A stretch of DNA of 64,000 nucleotides from Bacteroidota bacterium (GCA_016191555.1 JACPVX010000068.1:1-64000), one strand, 5' to 3'; shown: positions 25,638-34,961, numbered from the stretch's first letter. The notes: generated by a model from the letters alone, not told the origin. Numbers and translations: made by a program.

Positions 25638-27515
25638 TTAGCGACACGATTGACACCAATAGTTTCGAAGCTCATCGTGCTCCAGCAGTTGCATACTGGC
25701 TCCACCGGAGTCTATGGGTAAGTAAAATGAACAATACCTCTCTCGGTTTAAGTTGACAGCATTTAGTGTGGCGTTGATAAAGATATCCTCTCCATAGGTG
25801 CTTGAATCGTAGAATAAAAGATTGATATAATAGAAGAGCAGGTCTTCATCCACATTGATAGCACTAATACGTGGTTTAACAATATCCAAAGCCCATTGCC
25901 TGTGCGAATAGTAAGAGTAGTATTTTGCCAGGGAGTAAATCTCTTCATCGGTTAGTTCAATCTGATCATACAAATCACGAACGTCTTCCATCACAGAGTC
26001 TTTTGCATCGTATTCAAAATTGTGTAAATATTCTTCTGATTTAAGAATGTGATGATTGATCTCCATTCTTCGCACAAGCGATTTGTCAATCCCCATCTTA
26101 TTAAGTAAAGCATTTATTTCATCGATCAGTTCTTTGCCTTTTAGCATCTCTTTGTTCCTAATCCCCAACTCCAGCTTTAGGGCACAAATGTTATAGTTGA
26201 CTTTTGCGTTTTTTGGATCAAGCGAACGCATTTCCAAGAATTGGTCGAGAGCCTCCCACTTAGCAACCAGATTGTACAATAGAAGATAGACTTCTCGGTC
26301 ATTTGCAAACGATATGTATTCTTTTGATTTCGGCACTTCCATTTTTTCAAGGTATTCTATTGGAAGTTTTTCTTGTTGTATTCGCTCGATTACTTCGCGT
26401 TGAATGGATGCTGCTTCGGAAAATTTTTTGGAGGTCAATGCCTTTTTAAAGGATTGAGCCAATGCATCATTTGTCAAACCGGATGGGATTGTCTTGGGAA
26501 GTAAATAAAGAACAGCCACCGATTTTCGTTCCGATGCTAAAATAGATTCGAGTTTTCTCGCTAAGGCGGGATTTGTCAATTGCTTTTTAATTTCACTTTT
26601 AGATAGGTCTTTTAAAAATTCAAATTCTGTATTCTTGATGGATGCAAAGAACTCGAGCCAGTTTTCAGCCGCTAGCACACTTGACCGATTTAGACTCGAC
26701 TGGTAGGGACGCAAAAATGTAATCATGGCGTCTCCACGTTTTTTCATTAGATCAATGTTGGCCTTTTCCGAACCCTCGATGGATGAGTAAGCCCGAACCT
26801 CGACTTTCTGAATCGTGTATTTTTTTAGGTTGAGTGAATCGCTCGCGCTTTTCAACTCAGAGGCACTGTACGTGCTCGTTCCCTTTTTGAAGGGAATAAC
26901 GATTTCTACTTTTTTAGAATAGGTAAAATTCTCTTTTGGGTCGCTAGTAAATGCGCTGGACTTAATGAGTGTATCGGCAAACAACCCCATCGGCAATAAC
27001 TCCCAATTCGAGCGGACGATATTTACAAACTTAGTGTGGTCGCAAATCTTGTTTCGGCTAACGATGATCAGGTTTTCTTCAAACGTTTTATCCTTGAGAG
27101 AGGCCGGTAGCGTGCCAATTTTACTATAGATGCCTTTCTTGGATTCGTTGTTGGCCAGTAGCTTTTTCTTGTAAACAGGAGGTATGATAATTCCTTGATA
27201 TACCGTTTTCTTTTTCTCCGGAGGCTGATTGCAGTTATAGCGGTCTTCACTAATAAAATCGGCAGTAACTCCCGTATCATCGTTCGCAAAGAGCTTATGG
27301 AACCACTCAATGTTGTTCATGGAAAAGTAGATATCACCATTTGATTTTGTGTGGATTCCGAAAAGCACCTCTTTGGGCATTTTGTCAATTAAAGCCTTAC
27401 ATGAAGCACACTCACTATCCTCTCTGCCATCGATAAGAGGAATCGCTTTTTGTGCAATTAGCTCCGGGCTAATAATTAAGAAGATGAGAACAACCCAAAA
27501 CCGGAATAAAATCAT
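25638..27515 (-). CDS. Large exported protein of unknown function with an OmpA-like segment and terminal CxxC motifs
   Basis: 625 aa from the ATG at 27515; a TTG four codons upstream is less likely. The signal peptide ends near LIAQ. Soon after comes CASC, and the protein ends in YWCQSCR. The segment VEIVIPFKKGTSTYSASELK to VEVRAYSSIEGSEKANIDLM resembles the peptidoglycan-binding OmpA-like fold. The C-terminal half is helical and TPR-like (DPKNAKVNYNICALKLELGI). I know of no named family. It is divergent from the TetR gene. Confidence 0.65.
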   Translation of the reverse strand: MILFRFWVVLIFLIISPELIAQKAIPLIDGREDSECASCKALIDKMPKEVLFGIHTKSNGDIYFSMNNIEWFHKLFANDDTGVTADFISEDRYNCNQPPEKKKTVYQGIIIPPVYKKKLLANNESKKGIYSKIGTLPASLKDKTFEENLIIVSRNKICDHTKFVNIVRSNWELLPMGLFADTLIKSSAFTSDPKENFTYSKKVEIVIPFKKGTSTYSASELKSASDSLNLKKYTIQKVEVRAYSSIEGSEKANIDLMKKRGDAMITFLRPYQSSLNRSSVLAAENWLEFFASIKNTEFEFLKDLSKSEIKKQLTNPALARKLESILASERKSVAVLYLLPKTIPSGLTNDALAQSFKKALTSKKFSEAASIQREVIERIQQEKLPIEYLEKMEVPKSKEYISFANDREVYLLLYNLVAKWEALDQFLEMRSLDPKNAKVNYNICALKLELGIRNKEMLKGKELIDEINALLNKMGIDKSLVRRMEINHHILKSEEYLHNFEYDAKDSVMEDVRDLYDQIELTDEEIYSLAKYYSYYSHRQWALDIVKPRISAINVDEDLLFYYINLLFYDSSTYGEDIFINATLNAVNLNRERYCSFYLPIDSGGASMQLLEHDELRNYWCQSCR

Positions 27516-27632
27516 GTTTGAAATCAAAGTCTAAATAACCTCTGCCGAGAACTCAAATCCAAATAGCATCCTTTAGTCACTTTCAACAAAAATTTTCAAA
27601 ACCCAAACCTTTTGACTTATTTAGCGTTACAG

Positions 27633-27650
27633 TTTAACAATTCAGTTAAA
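27633..27650. promoter_or_regulatory. Inverted repeat, candidate operator of the TetR regulator
   Basis: TTTAAC (27633-27638) and GTTAAA (27645-27650) are exact inverted half-sites separated by 6 bases. They lie 4 bases before the TTG start of the TetR gene, in the intergenic region it shares with the divergent exported-protein gene. The size and position suit TetR autoregulation; binding is inferred. Confidence 0.5.
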
Positions 27651-27654
27651 TCAA

Positions 27655-28278
27655 TTGGTTAATAAAAAAGACGATAATCAGACCGAAAAAGCCATTTTAG
27701 AGGCTGCCGACAAGGTCTTTACTCAAAAAGGCTTTGCCGCTGCCCGTATGGAAGACATCTCCAAAGAGGCCGGCATTAACCGCGCTTTGCTGCATTATTA
27801 CTTCCGCAGCAAGGACAAAATGTTCGATCTCATTTTTCAACAACGCGTGACAATCTTCTTTTCTGGGTTGGGCCAGATTATGCATTCCGAAAAACCCTTG
27901 CTCGAAAAAATTCAAGCCATTGTTGAACATGAAATCACCGTGTTGCTGGCGCACCCCTACTTGCCCATTTTTGTTTTGCAGGAACTGAATCAAAATCCAC
28001 AGCGCATGCTGGCCATTGCAGAAAATGCCGGAGCGCATCCCAGCTTATTGTTAAAAAAGTTTTCGGTGGAGGTCAGGGCCGAAATAAAAGCAGGCACTAT
28101 GCGCGAGACAGACCCGGCTCAACTATTTATGAGCATCATGGGGATGGCCATTTATCCATTTGTGGCGCGCCCTGTAGTGAAAATTATTTTAGAAAAAGAC
28201 GATGCGGGTTTTGAAAACGTGATGCGCCAACGCAAGAAAGAAATAACCGACTTTATCATCCATGCCTTAAAGCCGTAA
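27655..28278 (+). CDS. TetR/AcrR family transcriptional regulator of the efflux operon
   Basis: 207 aa from a TTG start; no ATG precedes the HTH. The N-terminal helix-turn-helix reads AADKVFTQKGFAAARMEDIS and EAGINRALLHYYFRSKDKMF, a standard TetR domain. The C-terminal ligand-binding part (ILEKDDAGFENVMRQRKKEI) is variable. The TolC gene starts 6 bases after its stop, so it probably regulates the export operon that it heads. Confidence 0.93.
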   Translation: MVNKKDDNQTEKAILEAADKVFTQKGFAAARMEDISKEAGINRALLHYYFRSKDKMFDLIFQQRVTIFFSGLGQIMHSEKPLLEKIQAIVEHEITVLLAHPYLPIFVLQELNQNPQRMLAIAENAGAHPSLLLKKFSVEVRAEIKAGTMRETDPAQLFMSIMGMAIYPFVARPVVKIILEKDDAGFENVMRQRKKEITDFIIHALKP

Positions 28279-28284
28279 AGAAAT

Positions 28285-29559
28285 ATGTATCCAAAATTTA
28301 TCTCCTTCCTTTTGCTTTTCTCACTCACGGTAGTCACTCACTCCGGATTTGCACAAAGCAAATTGCGACTGGAAGATTGCTACGAAAAAGCAAAACAAAA
28401 TTATCCGCTGATCAAGCAGAAAGAATTAATCAGCAAAAGCACGGAATACACCATTGCTAATGCACAGTCGGCACACCTGCCACAGTTTACACTAAGCGCG
28501 CAGGCTACGTACCAATCCGATGTAACGCAAATACCTATTGCATTTCCGGGTGTAGAAATCAAACCGCTCTCGAAAGATCAATACAAAATTACAGCCGAAG
28601 CCAATCAAACCATCTACGATGGAGGTGCCGTGAAATCGCAAATCAAAATTCAAGAAGCCAACGCACAAATTGAACAGCAAAAGCTGGAGATCGATTTATA
28701 CAAAATCAAAGACCGCATCAACCAACTCTTCTTTGGTGTTTTGCTGATGGATGCGCAGCTGAAACAAATCGAATTACTCAAAAAAGATTTGCAAACGTCC
28801 CTCATCAAAACAGAATCAGCTATTCGCAATGGCATAGCCTTCAAATCCAATGCCGATGTATTGCAGGCGGAGTTGTTGAAAGCCGACCAGCGAACCATTG
28901 AAATGAATGCGGCCCGCGCTGCTTACGTAGATATGCTCGGGTACTTTATTCGCGAACCGTTGAATGAAAATACACAACTCGAACGTCCGGCATCTATCAC
29001 CGCACCTGCTGAAACAACTATCAAGAGACCCGAACTTACACTCTATCAATTTCAAAATGATTTGTTGGGGGCACAATACCGCTCTACAACCACACGCAAT
29101 ACACCTAAGCTCGGTGCTTTTATACAAGGTGGCTATGGACGCCCTGCATTGAATGCATTAAAAAATGAATTCGACTTTTTCTACATCGGTGGCTTGCGCC
29201 TGAATTGGACGCTTTCCGGATTCTATAATTCAAAGCGCGACAAACAACTACTAGAACTCAACACACAATCCGTTAACGCACAGAAGGAAACATTTCTCTT
29301 CAACACCGAACTTTCGGTTCGCCAACAAAGCAAAGAAGTTCAGAAGCTGCAAGCGCTCATGCTGGTAGATGACCAAATCATAGCGTTGCGCTCAAAGATT
29401 AAAACCACCGCACAATCACAACACGAGAATGGTGTTATCTCTACCAACGATCTGCTCCGCGAAATCAACGCAGAAGATACCGCCAAGCAAAATCTGTTGC
29501 TGCACGAAATTCAATTGCTCTTAGCACAATACAACTACCAAACTACCATTGGAAATTAA
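28285..29559 (+). CDS. TolC family outer-membrane efflux protein
   Basis: 424 aa. A signal peptide ends near GFAQ, then two long alpha-helical repeats as in TolC/OEP: LRLEDCYEKAKQNYPLIKQK at the start of the first and LQAELLKADQRTIEMNAARA closing it, with a second copy from about 250. It forms the outer-membrane channel of the export system encoded by the genes around it. It sits between the TetR and HlyD-like genes with 6-base and 4-base gaps. Confidence 0.92.
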   Translation: MYPKFISFLLLFSLTVVTHSGFAQSKLRLEDCYEKAKQNYPLIKQKELISKSTEYTIANAQSAHLPQFTLSAQATYQSDVTQIPIAFPGVEIKPLSKDQYKITAEANQTIYDGGAVKSQIKIQEANAQIEQQKLEIDLYKIKDRINQLFFGVLLMDAQLKQIELLKKDLQTSLIKTESAIRNGIAFKSNADVLQAELLKADQRTIEMNAARAAYVDMLGYFIREPLNENTQLERPASITAPAETTIKRPELTLYQFQNDLLGAQYRSTTTRNTPKLGAFIQGGYGRPALNALKNEFDFFYIGGLRLNWTLSGFYNSKRDKQLLELNTQSVNAQKETFLFNTELSVRQQSKEVQKLQALMLVDDQIIALRSKIKTTAQSQHENGVISTNDLLREINAEDTAKQNLLLHEIQLLLAQYNYQTTIGN

Positions 29560-29563
29560 TACT

Positions 29564-30451
29564 ATGAACCACAAACTAATCTTCGTTTTATTTTTGGCGC
29601 TCGCAGCCTGTGGAAAAGGAAAAAATGCCTACGATGCTTCCGGCAACTTTGAAGCGGATGAAGTAATTGTATCGGCAGAGGCCAGCGGAAAAATTTTACA
29701 ACTCAATTTGCAAGAAGGTCAATCGCTCAAGGCGGGTGATGTGATCGGCTACATAGACAGCACGCAATTGAGTTTGCGCAAAAAACAATTGGAGTATTCC
29801 ATTCGTGCACTCATGGCCAAGCAACCGGATGCAGCCAGTCAGTTGGCAACTATTCAAAAACAAATTGAGACGGCCGAGTTTGAAAAGAAGCGCATTGAAA
29901 ATTTATTGAAAGACGATGCGGCCACCAAAAAACAACTGGACGATTTGAACGCACAAGTTGATTTACTGAAGAAGCAATACAAATCACTGCAATCTTCATT
30001 GGCGATAACGGATCGCTCGCTGAAAACAGAAACACTTCCGCTCAAAGCACAAATCGAACAACTTGATGACCAGATAAAAAAATCAGTGATCATCAATCCA
30101 TTGGATGGCACCGTGCTCACCAAGTATGCGCAGCAAGATGAAATCATTGGCAGTGGCAAAGCGATTTATAAGATTGCCAACCTCTCTACCATTTTATTCC
30201 GCGCCTACATTACAGGCGATCAGTTAGCCGCTGTAAAACTCGGACAAAAAGTGAAGGTATTGGTAGATGATGTGAACGGAGGAACCAAAACGTACGAAGG
30301 CACACTCGAGTGGGTATCGGATCGGGCAGAGTTTACACCGAAGACGATTCAAACCAAAGATGAACGCGCCAACCTGGTATACGCCATCAAGCTAAAAGTG
30401 AAAAATGATGGCTTCTTAAAAATTGGCATGTTTGGCGAAGTAGCTTTTTAA
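29564..30451 (+). CDS. HlyD/YbhG-like membrane-fusion protein, probable lipoprotein
   Basis: 295 aa from the ATG at 29564; a TTG 5 codons upstream overlaps tolC and would spoil the signal peptide. The lipobox ALAAC is at residues 15-19. A biotinyl-lipoyl half-motif (VIVSAEASGKILQLNLQEGQ), a coiled-coil hairpin (about 80-150), then the second lipoyl half (IINPLDGTVLTKYAQQDEII) and a beta-barrel domain follow in the usual order. It links the ABC permeases to TolC. Confidence 0.92.
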   Translation: MNHKLIFVLFLALAACGKGKNAYDASGNFEADEVIVSAEASGKILQLNLQEGQSLKAGDVIGYIDSTQLSLRKKQLEYSIRALMAKQPDAASQLATIQKQIETAEFEKKRIENLLKDDAATKKQLDDLNAQVDLLKKQYKSLQSSLAITDRSLKTETLPLKAQIEQLDDQIKKSVIINPLDGTVLTKYAQQDEIIGSGKAIYKIANLSTILFRAYITGDQLAAVKLGQKVKVLVDDVNGGTKTYEGTLEWVSDRAEFTPKTIQTKDERANLVYAIKLKVKNDGFLKIGMFGEVAF

Positions 30452-30476
30452 TGTTAGCACAATCCGTAAACATTGC

Positions 30477-31391
30477 ATGATTGCCGTTAAAGTCAATAGC
30501 GTAAAAAAAACCTTTAAAGCCGAGAAGTCGGTGGTGACGGCATTGCAGCAAATCAATTTTGAAGTAAGCAAGGGTGAGTTGTTTGGTTTGATCGGCCCCG
30601 ATGGTGCCGGCAAGACCACGCTGTTTCGAATTTTAACTACGCTCATGTTGGCCGATGAGGGCGCTGCCAGCGTGGATGGGTTTGATGTCGTTCGCGATTA
30701 CAAAGAAATCCGCAAGCGGGTAGGCTACATGCCAGGTCGCTTTTCTCTGTATCAGGATTTAACCGTGGAGGAAAACCTTTCTTTCTTCGCCACACTTTTT
30801 AATACATCGCTGGAAGAAAACTACGATTTGGTAAAAGCCATCTATCAGCAAATCGAACCCTTCAAAAAGCGGAGAGCGGGTGCACTCTCCGGAGGCATGA
30901 AACAAAAGCTCGCACTGAGTTGCGCGCTCATCCACCGACCCAGTGTTTTGTTTTTGGATGAACCTACCACAGGTGTAGATGCGGTTTCCCGCAAAGAGTT
31001 TTGGGAACTGCTCCGCGATTTGCAGAAGCATCAAATCACCATCATCGTGTCAACACCCTACATGGACGAAGCCAGTTTGTGCGATCGCGTGGCGCTGATG
31101 CAAAACGGAAAAATCATGGAGATCAATTCCCCGAAAGGGATTACCGAAAATTTTAAAAAACCATTGTGGGCTGTACGTGGAGAAAACATGTATCAATTGA
31201 TGCAGACATTGCAAGCCAGTGAGGCCATCGATAGTTGTTATCCGTTCGGTCAATATCATCACGTCACCTTTACTCATGCGATTCCCGACTCGCAAGTAGC
31301 CAGCGAGTTGGCAAAAATTGCCTCCGTAGTTGAAGTGAAAAGAATTCCGGCCACGATTGAAGATTGTTTTATGGAACTGATGCGCCAATGA
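30477..31391 (+). CDS. ABC transporter ATP-binding protein (YbhF N-terminal-half type)
   Basis: 304 aa. Walker A is GPDGAGKTT, with Asp in place of the common Asn, as in the first half of YbhF. The signature is LSGGMKQKLALSC, Walker B VLFLDEPTTGVD, and the switch region is IIVSTPYMDEASLCD, where the usual His is Thr-Pro. After about residue 215 there is an extra C-terminal domain. The next gene's start overlaps its stop (ATGA), giving tight coupling to the second ATPase. Confidence 0.93.
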   Translation: MIAVKVNSVKKTFKAEKSVVTALQQINFEVSKGELFGLIGPDGAGKTTLFRILTTLMLADEGAASVDGFDVVRDYKEIRKRVGYMPGRFSLYQDLTVEENLSFFATLFNTSLEENYDLVKAIYQQIEPFKKRRAGALSGGMKQKLALSCALIHRPSVLFLDEPTTGVDAVSRKEFWELLRDLQKHQITIIVSTPYMDEASLCDRVALMQNGKIMEINSPKGITENFKKPLWAVRGENMYQLMQTLQASEAIDSCYPFGQYHHVTFTHAIPDSQVASELAKIASVVEVKRIPATIEDCFMELMRQ

Positions 31392-32131
31392 AAGAGAACT
31401 TTGCCATATCGGTACGCGAGCTCACCAAACGTTTCAACGACTTCACAGCAGTAAATGCGATTACGTTTGATGTGAAGCAAGGCGAGATCTTTGGATTTTT
31501 AGGTGCGAATGGTGCCGGTAAAACTACCGCCATGCGTATGCTCTGCGGACTTTCTTTTCCTACTAGCGGACAGGCCATGGTAGCTGGCTATGATTTGTAT
31601 CAAGATGCCGAGAAAATAAAAAAGAGCATCGGCTACATGAGTCAGAAGTTTTCATTGTACGAAGACTTAACCATTCGTGAAAACATTCGGTTCTATGGTG
31701 GCATTTATGGATTGAGTGATCACGAAATCAAAACAAAAACCGAAACATTGGTTCATCAACTGCATTTGGAAGAACAATTGAATAAGCTGGTAAAGTCATT
31801 GCCACTGGGTTGGAAACAAAAGCTTTCGTTTTCGGTAGCCATGATTCATCAGCCCAAAATTGTTTTTCTCGATGAGCCCACCGGAGGTGTTGACCCTGTG
31901 ACGAGGCGTGAGTTCTGGACGTTGATTTACGAGGCAGCCAGCAAAGGCACAACCGTGTTTGTTACCACCCACTACATGGACGAAGCCGAGTATTGCGATC
32001 GCGTTTCCATCATGGTCGATGGTCGCATCGATGCGCTCGACACACCGCTGGAGTTGAAGCGAAAATTCAATGCGCCCAGCATGGAAGAAGTATTTGTGCA
32101 ACTGGCCCGAAAAGCAAAGCGAGCAGAATGA
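31388..32131 (+). CDS. ABC transporter ATP-binding protein (YbhF C-terminal-half type)
   Basis: 247 aa from the ATG at 31388, which overlaps the previous stop. Walker A is GANGAGKTT, and the signature is degenerate, LPLGWKQKLSFS, as is usual for this branch. Walker B is IVFLDEPTGGVD, and the switch His is present (VTTHYMDEAEYCD). With the previous gene it makes a pair of unlike ATPases that in E. coli YbhF are one polypeptide. Its stop overlaps the next start (ATGA). Confidence 0.93.
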   Translation: MKENFAISVRELTKRFNDFTAVNAITFDVKQGEIFGFLGANGAGKTTAMRMLCGLSFPTSGQAMVAGYDLYQDAEKIKKSIGYMSQKFSLYEDLTIRENIRFYGGIYGLSDHEIKTKTETLVHQLHLEEQLNKLVKSLPLGWKQKLSFSVAMIHQPKIVFLDEPTGGVDPVTRREFWTLIYEAASKGTTVFVTTHYMDEAEYCDRVSIMVDGRIDALDTPLELKRKFNAPSMEEVFVQLARKAKRAE

Positions 32132-33234
32132 AGCAATTTTTATTTTTCATCCAAAAAGAATTTTATCATTTGCTCCGCGACAAGCGCACGCTGTTCATTT
32201 TGTTTGGCATGCCCGTGGTGCAAATCGTCATTTTCGGCTTTGCGCTAACCAACGAAGTAAAAAATTCTCGCATCGCCATTCTCGATCAATCGAAAGATGA
32301 AGCGACCGCATCCATTATCCAACAACTGGAAGCCAGCCAGTACTTCGACATTGAAAAAAATCTGCAAAGCGAAGCCGACATCGAACCGGCATTCCGTGAA
32401 GGGAAAATCAAACTCGTAGTTGTCTTCCCTTCGCAATTTCAAAGCACACTTTTGCATACCAATACCGCACCGATTCAACTCATTGCTGATGCAACAGATC
32501 CAAACGTAGCCAACACGCTTACTAACTATGCATCGGCTATCATTCTGGATTATCAAAACAACATTCGAGGCAATCAGGATTTTCCTTACACCATTGAAAC
32601 AGAAATGCGGATGCTCTACAATCCGCAAATGAAAGGCTCCTACAACTTTGTGCCCGGTGTAATGGCGATGGTGCTCATGCTCGTTTGCGCCATGATGACG
32701 TCCATTTCCATTGTGCGCGAAAAAGAAATCGGAACCATGGAAGTGATTCTCGTTTCTCCTATGGTGCCACTGCGCGTAGTCATTGCCAAAATGGTTCCGT
32801 ATCTGTTACTTTCCATGATTAACATCGGAAGCATTTTAGTGCTCAGCGTCTTTGCACTCGATGTGCCCATTCAAGGCAGCTTGCTCTTGTTGGTGTTTGA
32901 ATGTTTTCTATTTACGATTACTTCATTGGCACTCGGGCTTTTCATTTCGTCCGTCACCAACTCGCAGCAAACCGCCATGCTCATCTCACTCATGGGCATG
33001 TTTTTGCCCACCATCATGTTCAGCGGATTCATGTTTCCGGTGGAAAATATGCCGCTTCCGTTGCAAGTCATCTCGAATGTCGTTCCGGCCAAGTGGTTTT
33101 ACTACATCGTCAAAGCCGTTATGATCAAAGGCCTTGGCTTCTTCAGCATTTGGAAAGAGACACTCATTTTAGCGGGCATGACTACGGTGCTCATGTTGAT
33201 CAGCATTAAAAAATTTAAAACACGGCTCGAATGA
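32128..33234 (+). CDS. ABC-2 type transporter permease (YbhS/YbhR-like), first copy
   Basis: 368 aa from the ATG at 32128. One N-terminal membrane helix (LFILFGMPVVQIVIFGFALT) is followed by a large extracytoplasmic part (about 45-165) and five C-terminal hydrophobic segments. REKEIGTMEVILVSPMVPLR is the coupling-helix region of ABC2_membrane_3 proteins. With the next permease it probably forms a heterodimer. The substrate is unknown; YbhFSR exports cationic drugs and ions in E. coli. Confidence 0.93.
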   Translation: MKQFLFFIQKEFYHLLRDKRTLFILFGMPVVQIVIFGFALTNEVKNSRIAILDQSKDEATASIIQQLEASQYFDIEKNLQSEADIEPAFREGKIKLVVVFPSQFQSTLLHTNTAPIQLIADATDPNVANTLTNYASAIILDYQNNIRGNQDFPYTIETEMRMLYNPQMKGSYNFVPGVMAMVLMLVCAMMTSISIVREKEIGTMEVILVSPMVPLRVVIAKMVPYLLLSMINIGSILVLSVFALDVPIQGSLLLLVFECFLFTITSLALGLFISSVTNSQQTAMLISLMGMFLPTIMFSGFMFPVENMPLPLQVISNVVPAKWFYYIVKAVMIKGLGFFSIWKETLILAGMTTVLMLISIKKFKTRLE

Positions 33235-33252
33235 TACACGATGAAAAATTCC

Positions 33253-33335
33253 TTGGCGGCACCCTGCGGGCCGGGCTATTCGCTGCAATCCCGCGAAGCG
33301 CGGGATTTCCGCTGCTATCCCTTGCCGTAGCGGTT
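33253..33335. repeat. GC-rich palindromic repeat element between the two permease genes
   Basis: AATCCCGCG (33287-33295) and CGCGGGATT (33299-33307) form a perfect 9-bp stem with a three-base loop. Overlapping this, a 20-base unit at 33273-33292 recurs at 33302-33321 with 16 of 20 bases identical; both start with GGG and end in ATCCC. It fills almost all of the 121-base gap, the longest inside this otherwise tightly packed operon. It resembles palindromic intergenic repeats I recall from other Bacteroidota genomes. Confidence 0.6.
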
Positions 33336-33355
33336 TCATTAAACGATTGGTGTGT

Positions 33356-34474
33356 ATGAGAATACTGCGGATTTTACTCGAGAAAGAATTTCGGCAAATA
33401 TTCCGAGACCCTGCCATCCTGCGGATCATCTTCATGATGCCCATGATTCAATTGCTCGTGTTGCCTATGGCTGCCGACTATGAAATTAAAAATGTGAATG
33501 TGGCGGTCGTAGATTTAGATCACTCCAGCTACTCCATCCAACTCGTCAACAAAATAAAAGCTTCCGGCTATTTCAATCTGGTCGATTACAACGAGTCGTT
33601 TGAGAAATCTTTGGAATACGTAGAACACGATCAGGCAGATATCGTCTTGCAAATTCCGGCCTCCTTCGAAAAAGATTTGGTGCGCGAAGACAAAGCCACC
33701 TTGTTCATGGCACTCAATGCGATTAATGGAGTGAAAGCCAATTTAGGTGGCGCTTACTTGCGCAGCATCATCAACGATTTTAATCGCGAGGTGCGCCTCG
33801 ATTGGGTGCAACTTCCGCGTGTCAATCCACAGCCTACGTTTCAGATTTCATCCATCAATTGGTTTAATCCGCTGATGAATTACAAAATATTTATGGTGCC
33901 GGGTATTTTGGTGGTGCTTGTAACGATGGTAGGCTCGTTTCTCACCGCGCTAAACATCGTCAAAGAAAAAGAAGTGGGTACCATCGAGCAAATCAACGTT
34001 ACCCCTATTCACAAGTATCAATTTATTCTTGGCAAACTCATTCCGTTTTGGGTGTTGGGTTTAACCACTCTTAGCATCGGTTTAACTTTAGAGTGGATTT
34101 TTTACGGCATTGTTCCGGTAGGCAACCTTTCTACCATTTATATTTTCGCTGCCGTTTATTTGCTGGGTGTGTTGGGTCTGGGATTATTGATTTCCACGTA
34201 TGCGCAAACACAACAGCAAGCCATGCTCATCTCGTTTTTCCTCATTATGATTTTTATTTTGCTGGGCGGGTTGTATACCTCCATTGAGAGTATGCCTACT
34301 TGGGCGCAAGTGTTCACCAAGTTCAATCCGGTATCGTATTTTATTGAAGTCATCCGGATGGTGGTGTTGAAAGGAAGCACCCTTTTCGACATCCGCTATC
34401 ACCTGATGGCAGCTGCAATTTTTGCAGTGGTATTGAATTCATGGGCAATTGTGAATTATAAAAAAAGGAGCTGA
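33356..34474 (+). CDS. ABC-2 type transporter permease, second copy
   Basis: 372 aa from the ATG at 33356; a TTG three codons earlier is also open. Same layout as the first permease: an N-terminal helix, an extracytoplasmic domain with ADIVLQIPASFEKDLVREDK, then five hydrophobic segments, with VKEKEVGTIEQINVTPIHKY at the coupling helix. It is the last gene of the TetR-TolC-HlyD-ABC-ABC-permease-permease unit. Confidence 0.93.
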   Translation: MRILRILLEKEFRQIFRDPAILRIIFMMPMIQLLVLPMAADYEIKNVNVAVVDLDHSSYSIQLVNKIKASGYFNLVDYNESFEKSLEYVEHDQADIVLQIPASFEKDLVREDKATLFMALNAINGVKANLGGAYLRSIINDFNREVRLDWVQLPRVNPQPTFQISSINWFNPLMNYKIFMVPGILVVLVTMVGSFLTALNIVKEKEVGTIEQINVTPIHKYQFILGKLIPFWVLGLTTLSIGLTLEWIFYGIVPVGNLSTIYIFAAVYLLGVLGLGLLISTYAQTQQQAMLISFFLIMIFILLGGLYTSIESMPTWAQVFTKFNPVSYFIEVIRMVVLKGSTLFDIRYHLMAAAIFAVVLNSWAIVNYKKRS

Positions 34475-34582
34475 TGTTCACTTTCGTCCAGTAAATCTGT
34501 TCATTATTATACAATTGGTTATCGCCCGAACGCCAAATCAAAGCGATTTGAGGCTTTTCTAATTGAGAATGATTTTTGATGG

Positions 34583-34933
34583 ATGTGGCCTAAAGAGTCA
34601 ACTATGAGCCGCTCCACATCCACTTCTACCTCATTAGCCACCATCATTTTGTTAATCATCACTTTTCCCATTTGGTTCTCGGTCGGTGCCGGACTTTTTG
34701 GAGCTGCCGTGGGCATTATTGGTGCGTTGTTTGGTGTGCTGGTCGCCATCATTGGAATTTGCTTTGCGGTGATAGCGGTACCTTTCAAACTTATTTTTGG
34801 CTGGGGCGATGATTGGGGTTGGCACTCCGATGTTGACTTACCATTTTTCCATACCAACAATGGCTTTCTTGTTTTAATTCTGGTGGCTGTTGTAATCGTG
34901 TTAATACAAAAGAGAAAATCTCCTGCGAGATGA
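34583..34933 (+). CDS. Small hydrophobic membrane protein, unknown
   Basis: 116 aa; an ATG at 34604 would give 109 aa. After a Ser/Thr-rich start come two Gly/Ile/Val-rich hydrophobic stretches (about 19-70), a Trp/Asp-rich loop (WGDDWGWHSDVDLPFF) and a final hydrophobic segment ending in KRKSPAR. I do not recognise a family. It follows the export operon by 108 bases and may be separate from it. Confidence 0.6.
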   Translation: MWPKESTMSRSTSTSTSLATIILLIITFPIWFSVGAGLFGAAVGIIGALFGVLVAIIGICFAVIAVPFKLIFGWGDDWGWHSDVDLPFFHTNNGFLVLILVAVVIVLIQKRKSPAR

Positions 34934-34961
34934 GTTCTAACAGATAAAAGATTTAACTGAA

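Noticed and set aside
31993-32127. Upstream extension of the first ABC permease inside the second ATPase gene
   Set aside because: The 45 extra codons are Arg/His/Cys-rich, and the ATG at 32128 overlaps the ATPase stop in the same ATGA manner as the previous pair.
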